From the NCBI GenBank assembly GCA_010279815.1, contig QEOQ01000552.1, positions 272,863 through 295,864 on the forward strand: DNA of 23,002 nucleotides, read 5' to 3'. Each line of letters begins with the position of its first letter. The first letter of the stretch is position 1. Both the position numbers and the translations under genes were made by a program. The DNA comes from Brachionus plicatilis (taxonomy: Eukaryota; Rotifera; Eurotatoria; Ploima; Brachionidae). This document shows, piece by piece, positions 1 through 9,800 of this stretch. The notes beneath the pieces were generated by a model. The model worked only from the letters and a program-made list of their open reading frames with translations, was not told the DNA's origin and made no database searches.

Positions 1-510
1 TGAAAATTTACAAATGTTAAAAAAAATAAAAATAGTAAAAAGAGATTATTTGAATTAAAATACAGTATGTTCGTTCATTTAATTTTTTGAATATTCAAAT
101 AATTAAATAAAAAATTTTTAAATCAAAATCAGTTTTGCACAAAAACGTATTTATTAAATTTTTTAATGAATAGATATTAAATACTTAAGGAAAGCTTTTT
201 GAGATTTGCTTGACATTAATTTTAAAAGTTATGATTAACAATGATTCGTATCTAACAACACCTTTTTTTCTATTCTATCAAAAGGTTCATTACAAGAATA
301 TAAATTATTTAAAATTCGTTTGGTTATACCTCAGAAGGTCAATAATAAAAATAAATAAACAAAATATTAAAATTATCTCCTTGATTCCATTATTTTTTTT
401 ATGTCTTTTTAAATTCATAAAATAAGTCATTTTAATTCTATATTAATTTTAGATACGTATTAAAGTTGGCTTTAATGAGATATTTTTGACAAATTTTATT
501 CTACCATAAA
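1..510. other. AT-rich upstream region, no gene seen
   Basis: This stretch is almost entirely A/T. The only open frame is a 71-codon run of low-complexity, A/T-driven codons with no recognisable domain, and I do not call it a gene. The part next to position 511 presumably holds the 5' UTR and promoter of the GPCR, but I see no convincing TATA box or initiator. Confidence 0.6.
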
Positions 511-1644
511 ATGAACTCAACAAATAACATAGAGAATTTTACCAAAAATCTTGGCTATAGATATCTTATACCATTTGTGTGCACTTTCGGCATATTTTGC
601 AACATAATTAACTTGATCGTTTTGGCTAGCCCACGTCTAAAAGAATCTCCTTACATTTATCTTATTTTCTTGGCTCTTTCAGATCTACTGACACTAGCAT
701 TTACACTAACGCTGTCATTCACCCGCGGATTCTACTTTCAAGATATCGACATTCAGTACATTTTACAAAAATTGGAAAAAAAAATTTTCATTCCCACTGC
801 AAATGTTTTCTCCGCTTTTTCTGTGGTAATCACCGTAGCTCTGACAGTCGAGCGTTATTTTTACATCAAATTTCCAATGCATGCCTCAAATTTTTACACG
901 TCCCAATACGCCAAAAGAATTTCTTTAATTTTGTTCATTCTAATCGCCATTTTTCGTTTGCCAATGTACTTTTTTACCGATGTGAAAAAAATTTATCCAA
1001 ATGAAAGCCAAACTGTAACATCCCATCTAAATTACAACTACCAACTAGTCAGAAATTTGGAAGAATTTCAGCAAGCTTATTTTTTTACATCATTCCTTTT
1101 GTTCGAAATTATACCATTTTTTCTACTCTCCACATTAAATTTTAATCTAGTTCTATTGGTAAAAAAATCCAACAAACAAGTTTACCGCAATTCAAATCTG
1201 GAACCATTGTATAGAAAAGATGAGCCCAAAACTTTGTCTAGCATTGAAAGTGACTATCCCACTGGGCTATCTGTGAGCCGAACAAATGTTAAAAAATTAT
1301 CATTTATAAACTATAGTAGTGTGAGAAGACGGAAAGAAATAAAATTAACCAGAACTCTGATTTCTGTTGTATTTTTGCTGCTTTTTAGTGAAATAAGCTC
1401 GATAATTACCTATGATAAATTTACAGAATTCTTGGTCAAAAGCTACTATCCAGATTACATGAAAACGTACCATAAACTTCAAGTATTTCTATCCAACCTT
1501 ATTGTTTTATTTGTTCATTCAGTAAATTTTTTTTTGTACTGTTTTTTCAATGAAAAATATTTCAACATTTTTAAGCAAAAATTTATTCAACGATTTAAAT
1601 CAAACCACCAGACAATAAAGTTTTCAAACAAAATAAATTTGTAG
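511..1644 (+). CDS. Divergent rhodopsin-like (class A) GPCR, FMRFamide/neuropeptide-receptor-like
   Basis: This is a 377-residue seven-transmembrane receptor encoded in one exon, expected at the plasma membrane to couple a peptide ligand to G proteins. The short N-terminus has two N-glycosylation sequons (N2, N9). TM1 is about residues 18-40. TM2 carries LALSDLL (D58 = 2.50). TM3 ends in E114-R115-Y116, a DRY variant. TM4 is about 137-155, TM5 about 190-217 with P202, TM6 about 281-301 and TM7 about 321-346 with N339-F-F-L-Y343 in place of NPxxY. The third intracellular loop (about 218-280) is basic. The SPxxYLxxLAxSD layout of TM1-TM2 resembles invertebrate FMRFamide-receptor-like proteins, which are numerous in lophotrochozoans. 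It is odd in three ways: the TM3-ECL2 disulfide cysteines are absent (K90 at 3.25), and the TM6 and TM7 prolines are missing. The ligand cannot be told from sequence. The ATG at 511 is the first in frame and gives a normal N-terminus. Confidence 0.88.
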   Translation: MNSTNNIENFTKNLGYRYLIPFVCTFGIFCNIINLIVLASPRLKESPYIYLIFLALSDLLTLAFTLTLSFTRGFYFQDIDIQYILQKLEKKIFIPTANVFSAFSVVITVALTVERYFYIKFPMHASNFYTSQYAKRISLILFILIAIFRLPMYFFTDVKKIYPNESQTVTSHLNYNYQLVRNLEEFQQAYFFTSFLLFEIIPFFLLSTLNFNLVLLVKKSNKQVYRNSNLEPLYRKDEPKTLSSIESDYPTGLSVSRTNVKKLSFINYSSVRRRKEIKLTRTLISVVFLLLFSEISSIITYDKFTEFLVKSYYPDYMKTYHKLQVFLSNLIVLFVHSVNFFLYCFFNEKYFNIFKQKFIQRFKSNHQTIKFSNKINL

Positions 1645-1788
1645 ATTAACGTTTTCGTTTATGGACAAGCTTTTTGAATATTTTATCAAGATAATTTCTT
1701 GAATTTTAATATAAATTGTCTTATACTAAGTTTAGTAAATATCAGTGATTATCACAAAGGTAACATTTTTGTACTTCAAATTTTTTTT

Positions 1789-1794
1789 AATAAA
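1789..1794 (+). promoter_or_regulatory. Candidate polyadenylation signal of the GPCR gene
   Basis: An AATAAA hexamer lies about 145 nt after the GPCR stop codon. In DNA this rich in A/T the hexamer is common by chance, so position is the main support. Confidence 0.35.
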
Positions 1795-2210
1795 AAGTTT
1801 TCTTAATTATTTTAAACAAAATTTTATTTACTTATCGAGCCTAGAAGTTCAATTTAATTTAATAATGAGATTCCGCGTAAAATTCAAACTAAATTCGATT
1901 CGGAATATTAAAAATGAAAATTCAACTTTTTTTTTGATCTGTTGAAAGGAATTGTAAAAATCATTTTTGATATAAATTAAAATAAATTTTTAAAATAATT
2001 TAATTAGAGTTTAGGAGTGATATGACGTGAGAGAGATTTAGAGCTAACAACAGGCGTAATTTTTCAAATATTATTTCAAAAAATACGGATTTTTGGTTGA
2101 GATTTTATCTTTTTAAAAATATAATTGAAATTAATCATCAAAATAAAAAATAAAAAATATCTTATTCAACCAGTTGGTCTCACATTACGTTTTAAATTTT
2201 ATTTTTCTTA

Positions 2211-2232
2211 TTAATAATAATAATAATAATAA
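2211..2232. repeat. AAT/TAA microsatellite, about 7 units
   Basis: A perfect run of TAA triplets, seen directly, directly abuts the GC-richer island that follows it. Confidence 0.9.
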
Positions 2233-2400
2233 GCTACAACAAGCAGGCTTGCGGAGACGACTTACTGATGAAGCCATCTATGGTAGCAGCTTTACAATGT
2301 TCATAGAAAATAGGTTGTATGGCTGTCTTGGACACTTGGAGAGGAGACGGTGCTGCTGTCCCAGTTATTCGTTTCATGTGTTGTCGTGACCAAATTTGTG
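2228..2400. other. Isolated GC-richer island, possibly a decayed transposon fragment
   Basis: This roughly 170-nt block is clearly less A/T-rich than everything around it, though no gene is obvious. Both strands have partial open frames. On the minus strand one frame stays open across most of the block. Another ends with a stretch reading S-S-V-S-R-L-R-K-P-A, which faintly recalls the helix-turn-helix part of Tc1/mariner transposases (VRRRLxEAGL type), but only with frame changes. It could equally be a small unknown exon or a noncoding RNA. I cannot identify it. Confidence 0.25.
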
Positions 2401-3074
2401 TCTTAAAGATTTATGAGATAAGGTAAAAATTTTCGTGGGCCGAAAAAAAATTAATTCTGATAGAAAGGTAATATGTGAATTAATTTTTTTTCAATTTTGA
2501 TTAAAATTAAAATTTTTGTATCATTTAAAAATATTAATGATTTAAAAGCATAATAATTTTGGCTGAATTATTTAACAGATTTTTTTATCGGAAAATATGA
2601 CACTCTTGTCGAATCAGTTTCTTATTGAAATTAGAAATAGAAAAAATATTTCTACATTTTAATTTAAATGATTATATTCTTATTCATTCAAAAACAATAA
2701 TCTTAATAAAATAAATCTTTCAATATTTATATTTTTACCTATTAATTAATTCCATAAATTAAATATTTTTTTGAACTTCCTTTTTGTCTCTTAGAAAATA
2801 ATTAATTAAAATAAATTGAAAAATTTTTTTCAACTAAATCTGTTCCACGAGGATACCATAAGACGTATGTTCTTCCACAAAATACTTATTTCAAATTGAA
2901 ATTTTCATCAATTTTTACAGCTCCCTTAATTCAAAACTAATTCTCTTTTTGATGCCAAATGCTAATGCAAATTTTGCTTGAAATTTTCGAAGATTTTTAC
3001 CATGAAATCTTCAACCAATTTATCTTTTGCCAAATTATTTAATTGTTTACAAATAAAAAAATAAAATAATAATT

Positions 3075-3080
3075 TTTATT
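3075..3080 (-). promoter_or_regulatory. Candidate polyadenylation signal of the dynein gene
   Basis: AATAAA on the minus strand (TTTATT on plus), about 72 nt past the dynein stop codon, is a typical distance. Chance occurrence in A/T-rich DNA cannot be excluded. Confidence 0.4.
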
Positions 3081-3151
3081 TAAAAAAAAATGAAATTTAA
3101 AAGTTAGTTAATTGGTCATAGACAGAAATAAAAACAATAGAAAAGACCTTT

Positions 3152-3860
3152 TTAATAATTCAAAGCACAGAGCATTGCTACGCCTCTCTTAATCCAATGC
3201 GTTTGTCTCTTATCGCTTGGTAGTTCCACGCTAAATACAAAATTAGTCGAATGACCAGTGGTGGACAAAGTTCCAGCTCTGGTCAAAGTCTTGTATACCG
3301 GACAAATATATATTCCACTTGTTGGTTGTTGTCTGTTCACCGATGGCTTAAGCCAAATTAAAGGCATAACTGAATAGAGCTCTTTTGGTTTGGATTCGCC
3401 CAGTTGTCCTTTCTTCTTGTCCCATCTAGCACCTTCTATAAACAAACCACGAATATAGCACCCGTCTTCCGGAGCTGTGTCTATCTCATCTACTTTCATA
3501 GTCAATATTTCGAATCCAAAACTAATCGTGTCAATTGATATTACATTACTGCGAGCATAATTCTGCAATGTTCCTGTTAAAAAGGCCTGTGGAAAGAAAA
3601 ATCCGGATATCCAGTAAACTTTGGGTAATCCGTTGGCCACCCAATTTTGAATAAAATCCATTCTCAAAACCAAATCGGCCACCCAAGCAGCCAATGGCTT
3701 CAAACTTGGATACGCAACTTTAGCCCAAAGATTTGGCACTTGATTATTGAATAAACTATTGGACATGTCTTCCAGCTCTTGGGACATAACCACAAGACCT
3801 TTGAGAGCCTTGAGCAAGTCTTGTAGTGTTTTATGTATCACAGACAACAATCTATTATAT
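3152..3860 (-). CDS. DNAH1: Dynein terminal exon 18: C-terminal domain and stop
   Basis: 709 nt including TAA at 3152-3154. It reads [20 protein letters not shown], then [60 protein letters not shown] and finally [15 protein letters not shown]. This is a full-length dynein C-terminus, as expected for a functional gene. Confidence 0.96.
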
Positions 3861-6800
3861 CTTTAATAAAAATTTATAAACTTAAAAATTAAAAAAAATT
3901 TATTTTTGATTAAACAAAAAACCTAATTATTTCCTGGACTAGCACAGTGTTCATCGACTGTTCATACATCACTGGATACTTTTCCATAACAACTCCAATG
4001 TTAATTGGTTTGGGAACTTTTGCCAATATGTCCTTGGCTGTTTTTTCCATTATTTCCTCTCTCGAAATGCCTCCACCACTTTGTGTCTTGGGTTGTAGAA
4101 GCAACAAATCAGTAAGAGTCCTAAATGTTTCGTTTTGAGCAAAGGTAATGTTTGCGTTGTCGTGCAGGCCGAATATTTCCGGTGTATCATTGATGGGCAG
4201 ACTTCTGATATAGGCCATGTAGGCTACATGCTCGGACGATGACGGCAATTGATGATAAATTTTCGACTCATCAAAACTAAAATTCTCATCAGCCACAGTC
4301 GGGTTGTAAAAGTCCTCTAGTATGTTCATTATGCATCGTCTGTCCCAGTCGTCAGTCACCCTACCACCGTAGTTAATGTGGCCAGCTGTGTATTTGAGAA
4401 CTTTGTACGGAATTTCCGAGTATTCCATCAAAAACATCTTCAATTGACTAAAACAAATTCTCAAATCTCCATCGGTGAATTCGTATGGTATGTTAAATCC
4501 GAGTGGACCAAATTTTCGTCGTTCCAAGGTAACACCGTGGAAAAGACATAGGGAGAAGAGCAAAAATTTGAACACCTCCACTCGGTCTGTGCATGAATTT
4601 AAAAAGTCGTCATTAATTGTTGTGTAAGACTTGAGCAAGTTGGCTTTGATACCGCGAGGTGGTTCCACGGTCATTTTGCTACCATTTTGAAGGATCATCA
4701 CCGGAAATTTAGGACTGGGCATGCTTGTTAGCCAAAGTCTAAAGTCTTTGTGTACATGCTCGGGGTCAATTTGTTCGACTAGTCTTTCCAGCGATGGCAT
4801 CCAAGACGGTGCTAAATGACAATTTTGGAAAAACACCCAAAGACCTCGCTCCATGGCGCTTCTGGTCATTGCTTCAGCTCTGGGACCTTGGCCTTGGCCT
4901 AACGAAATAGCTGACAATTTTTTGGAAAATTTCATTTCTTCGGCAAATTTGTACAAGTCAGCTGCGGGATCAGTTCCTTGGGATAGAACAAAAATGAGTG
5001 GTGTTGAAGGCGAAGAGTCCTTGAATACCAAATGCAACTCGGCAGTCTGTGGCTCAATGAATCGTTGTCCGATGTTTTCGGACACAAAGTCCTGCATGGC
5101 ATTTGTGACTCGGTCTGGCCTCAAACACTTTAGGAAAGTAATTTTCTGAAATGAGTCCAATTTTGAGTTCCATGGCTCTGGTAGCGGCTCTCTGTGGGGC
5201 TCAGACGAGTCAAATATTTTCTTGTAAATGCTTAGGTGGTTTTTAAAGTCTTCGACAAATGTGTCAAATGAGGCCAGCGATTCTAGTGTTAAAATTTCAC
5301 CCCACGCTCGGTCTGATATCCAATCTGGCGATGGGTTGGAAATGTTTTTTGGTCTATTGGTGCCACCGGCCAAAAAGAACCGATATTCTTCCATTAATAT
5401 TTTTTTGTCATTCATCATAATTCGGACCGTGAGCAAAAAAGCAAACAACAACTTGTGCTTCTCGAACAAACTGCGGCAAACATTGGTGTACAAATTGAAT
5501 GTAAAATGCTCATTTATGTTGGTAATTCTTTCCTTGAGAGTGTCGGCCTTTCCGGCATTTTGAATGCTGTTCAAAAATATCCTCGTGAACCATTCTAGTG
5601 AATACTGGTACATTGGATCTATGTTGGCCAAGTCACTCACACAAAAGAATAATATTTGTGTATTGATGGCCACTGGTACGTACTCACTACGAGTGGCGTC
5701 AATGTCTTTTTCGGTTTGTTCGGATACGACCACTTTTGATTTGATCTCAGTAGATTTGATTTTGGACTGTTCCAAGGCGTTTATTAGCTCAATGTCGTCA
5801 ACAGGGTTTTCTGACTTGCTAAGTCTTAACAATATGGTGTCCTCGATTTCTTTTAGTTCATTTTTCATGATTGAATTGGAAATGATAAGTTGATTTTTGG
5901 CCTCTTCCAAATCGGGTCTTTCTTCGGCCACCACAGCTCCCAACATTTGGTCCTCCAGACCGCTTGGTGATAGAGTGAAATTGATCAATGTGACTTTGAC
6001 GGACACTTCGGGGGTATAGTGCGGATTTGGCATTTTGGTTGTTATGTAGAATTTAAAATCTTCGTGGTAGGGTATTACAGCATCACCGAGCTTGATGACC
6101 AAGCTTCCGGATTGCTTAAATGTTTGTCTTAGAAGTACTGGCTCCAGAGCTGGATCTAGTTCAGTGGACACGTTTTCTAGTAAGCACGGTTTGCCAAAAC
6201 GAATGGCATTTTCAAGACTTCTTAAAAAGTCTCTATCCGACAGTTTTATCACATCAATGCCATTGTCTTTTTCCAAGTTTTTGATCCATTTATTAGCTTG
6301 ACCCTGGGGATCGATGAACAAAGGCCATCTTTGAGAAAATTGGACAATAATACCGTTTTGTACGGACAAGCTGTCTTTGGGCAAACCAGCTAGTTGCCAA
6401 TTTCGGATTTTGACCGGATCTCCAAGTGTTTTGACAACTTCGGGCGATTCAGTATGTGGAACTTTGTACTTGGTCAAGTGTGCTATCCATTTATGAGTCA
6501 TTTGTTCTCTATATTGACCCTTAAGTTTGAGAATTTAAAATTTTTTGTCAAAATTTCATTTAAATTTTAGGATGATGTTTTTTTTTTTATTTTTTTGTTT
6601 TTGCTGTCGCCGAACTAATGCTCCTTCAAATCAGAGTGGTTAAAAAGATACAAGTTTGAAGTCAAGTTCAAGTCCGCACTCTAAATTTATTTATTGTTTT
6701 TTTTTTAATCAAAATAAAAATTAAAAATGTAAAATTTAAAGACTTAAAATTTTTTTTCAAATTTAAGTCCTTACTTGGAATTTAATGTTAATGACTTTGA

Positions 6801-9800
6801 CTTTTATTTGGGACTTAAAGACAACTATGCTTCAGATTAAAGAAAAAATTTAAAGTAAAATCAATTAAAATAAAATATAGAAAAAAATTATTGAAATGAG
6901 AGAGAATTGAAATGAGTGTTCACAGGTGCTGAATTTTTAGATGCCGAATGTTTCAGGAAAACATAAGAAAAATCAAGGTAGCAATTACACAATTGAGTCG
7001 GGTATTCGATATATCCTGATTCTAAACCTGCTTTGTATTGTTCAACCGGTCATTTATATTTTATTAATCAAATAGAAAAAAAATATTGTTTGATTTAAAA
7101 TCAAAATAATTGAATTATTTTCTTAAATAAATCTATTAATCTTATAGGCGTGTTTTGATTCTGAAAAATTGTTTATGTATTTCATAATAATTTTTTTTTT
7201 TCCAGTTTTATGCATTATTTATTTTATTTATTAGTTGTATTTTAAAACTCAAAAACAATGCGCTAAGTAAGATTAAATTAAATATTTAATTTATTATGAG
7301 TTTAATTAAAAAAAAATTAATTAATTAAATTTAGCCTACAGCATGATCCTTATTTGTGAAATTTGGTAAAAAAGAACAGTAAATTAACAATCGACTAAAA
7401 ATTTTTCAAAACCCTATAAAATTTAAAAATTAATTCCTGTAAATTTGTCGATTTTTTGAAGAAAATTAATATATTACAACAAAATTTGTTATATCTTGCC
7501 GAAATCTCTAAAAAAATTTTGCGTTTTTTTCGCTTTGTTTTGTTCTTCGGTACTAAATTTTACAAGACCAAAAAATGAAGTTCAATTTTTTTAAAGAAAT
7601 AGATAAAATAATTAAAATCTTTTAAGTTTTTTTTTAGTTTAATTTTTATTTAATTTATACACTAGTTTTATTCTCTTGAGCTTTTTAATAGGTTTATGAC
7701 ATAGAACAGAATTTATTTAATAATTTTTTATTTAGGAGAAGAAGAAAAGAAAAACAAACGCCAAGATAATTTTAATTTGTCCTAATTATTTAATTAGTCT
7801 ATTTAAATTTTAATCAAATTTAAAATAGATTTTTTTCAAATAATTTGATAAGTTGAACCTTTAAAAAAATCATTCAACTTACAGTAAAAGGCCCCAGGTA
7901 AGCAATGAAACCTGAAGCTGCTAATACGTCTCCAATAACGTTTGAGATCGAATATTCCAGCTGTTTTACATTTTCAGCCCAACGAATTTTTTCTTCTCCC
8001 AAACCATTCACAAGCTTTAATTTTAATTAATAAAAATTGCGAAAAAAAAATGTAAAAAAAAAAATTACTTTTCCGGCCCGGACCACTTTTTCCTCGCATT
8101 CTTTGACTTTGACTTCCAAATCAGCCTTCTTACGCACTGAGTCATCATATTTAGCTTGTAGAGTTGCCAATTTTTCCTCAACTTCCTTAAGCTTAGCTTT
8201 GGCATTGGCCAAATTCTTTTGATTTTCGGCCAATTCTTCCAATGCAATGCGCTGCGATTCTCGCTTTGGCTCTACACTTTTATTAACAAAATAATACTTG
8301 TACATAGCTCTGACCCAAGAGCAAATAGAGGTGCACGCTTTAGAAACTTGAGCAATGGCAGCTGGTAAAAATTTATCATTGTTTATGTAAGGCTCAATTT
8401 TTTGTATGACCGATTCGGGAATATTTTCTTTATCATAGGTGAATAATCCTTCCAAAAATTTTGCCGGATCCGACAACAAATTTCTAGCTGGGTCGCTGTA
8501 ATCATCAATTTTTGTTCCTGGTTTATCGCCAGGTACTTTTTTTGGCGGAATTTTTTTCATTATGCAAACAGCTTCCAAAACCAGCTTTACACCATCAGGC
8601 GGATTTTTCATAGCTTTCACCTCGACTACATCATTTTTGTTCAAAGATTTCAAACTTGCCAGAGCAGCATCCAGCATCGGCAAAGCTTCATCTAAATCTC
8701 GCTGTGCATCATCAGCAATTGCTTTGGCTTCTTTAGCTTTTTTACCAGCTTCTTCTTCTTCCTTTTGTACAATCGCTCTTGTTTCAGCAGCAACTTTAGA
8801 ATCTACCGAAATGGTTTGCATAGTTGAAATGGCTTCTTGAACAGCTTCCTCTAACAAAGGCTGCATTTGCTCCAATTCTCCACGCAATTTGGTCACTTCT
8901 TTTTCAGTGGATAAAAGTTTGTCAAGACCGGTCTTGGTACGACGTCGAGCTTGGATCAGCTCGTTTTTTTTCATGCCAAAAATTTTTGAAAAAATGCTCA
9001 ATAATTCGAGATATGAAGTTGGTGTCACATAGTTGTGTCTACCTTGTTCTTCTTTGAATCGCAGTGATTCTTGTACAACTGTCTGATGCATTTCTTGGCA
9101 AATATTCATTAAACCATCTACGACTTCGTCCGAAGCTTCCAAATCGGGCATTTCCTGCAAAAATGTCATTGCCACTGATTCTAAGGCGTCCTTGGGCCAT
9201 TCACTGAACCAATCAATTGTACAGCAGTTTACCAATGCTGGAAATTGACGCAGACGGGCACGGAAGATCTCACCAATTGGACTCATGCAAACTACGCTGT
9301 GCAAGTTGTTACGCACTCGTTTTGTATAAGCAGAGAACAAATTTGTCTTGGTCGGTGGAAGACCGGCATCTTGTACACTTGCCTTCATTGCAGTGTAGAT
9401 TTGATCCAATTCGTCCAGAGTGTAAATGTTTGGAACATCGCCTGAGTTAAGAATGTTATTCAAATCTTCCAAAAAAGACTCATTTTTAATCTTAATAAAA
9501 CAATTTTTTCGTCATTTTTATTTTTAATTTTTTTAATTTATTTACCTGAGTGTCGCTAAACAAAAAAACAGTTTGTCGATTTTTCAAACCTGCTGCAATC
9601 ATTATTTTTTTTAAGTCCTCTCTCCATTCGGACATACCGTAATTTTTGGCCAATTCAATTTGAAAACAGTCATATTCAGCCCTTTTTGAGTAAAAATAAT
9701 TTAATTAATTATACTTTATTTAAATTTTTTGTCTTAAAATTTGGCAAAAAAAATTAAAGTTTAATTTTATTTGAATTCATTTTTCAAGTAAAATAATTTT

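Larger units (their letters stand above)
1645..3151. other. Convergent intergenic region between the GPCR and dynein 3' ends
   Basis: About 1.5 kb of mostly A/T DNA separates the two converging genes. It holds a short AAT microsatellite (2211-2232), a GC-richer island (about 2228-2400, listed separately) and the 3' flanks of both genes. I see no other coding or RNA gene here. Confidence 0.6.

Noticed and set aside
210..425. 71-codon open frame on plus
   Set aside because: Low-complexity A/T-driven composition (I, K, N, F, L), no domain, and no change in base composition from the surrounding noncoding DNA.
1745..1945. 66-codon open frame on plus after the GPCR
   Set aside because: Same A/T-driven composition; it lies in the presumed 3' UTR and flank of the GPCR gene.
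4853..5893. Open frames of about 100 codons on the plus strand
   Set aside because: They are antisense to the large, highly conserved dynein exon 3923-6519 and show no domain of their own.
6630..6685. A functional tRNA gene
   Set aside because: The A-box to B-box distance is only 17 nt, the T-stem does not pair, and no anticodon arm fits. Kept only as a possible remnant.
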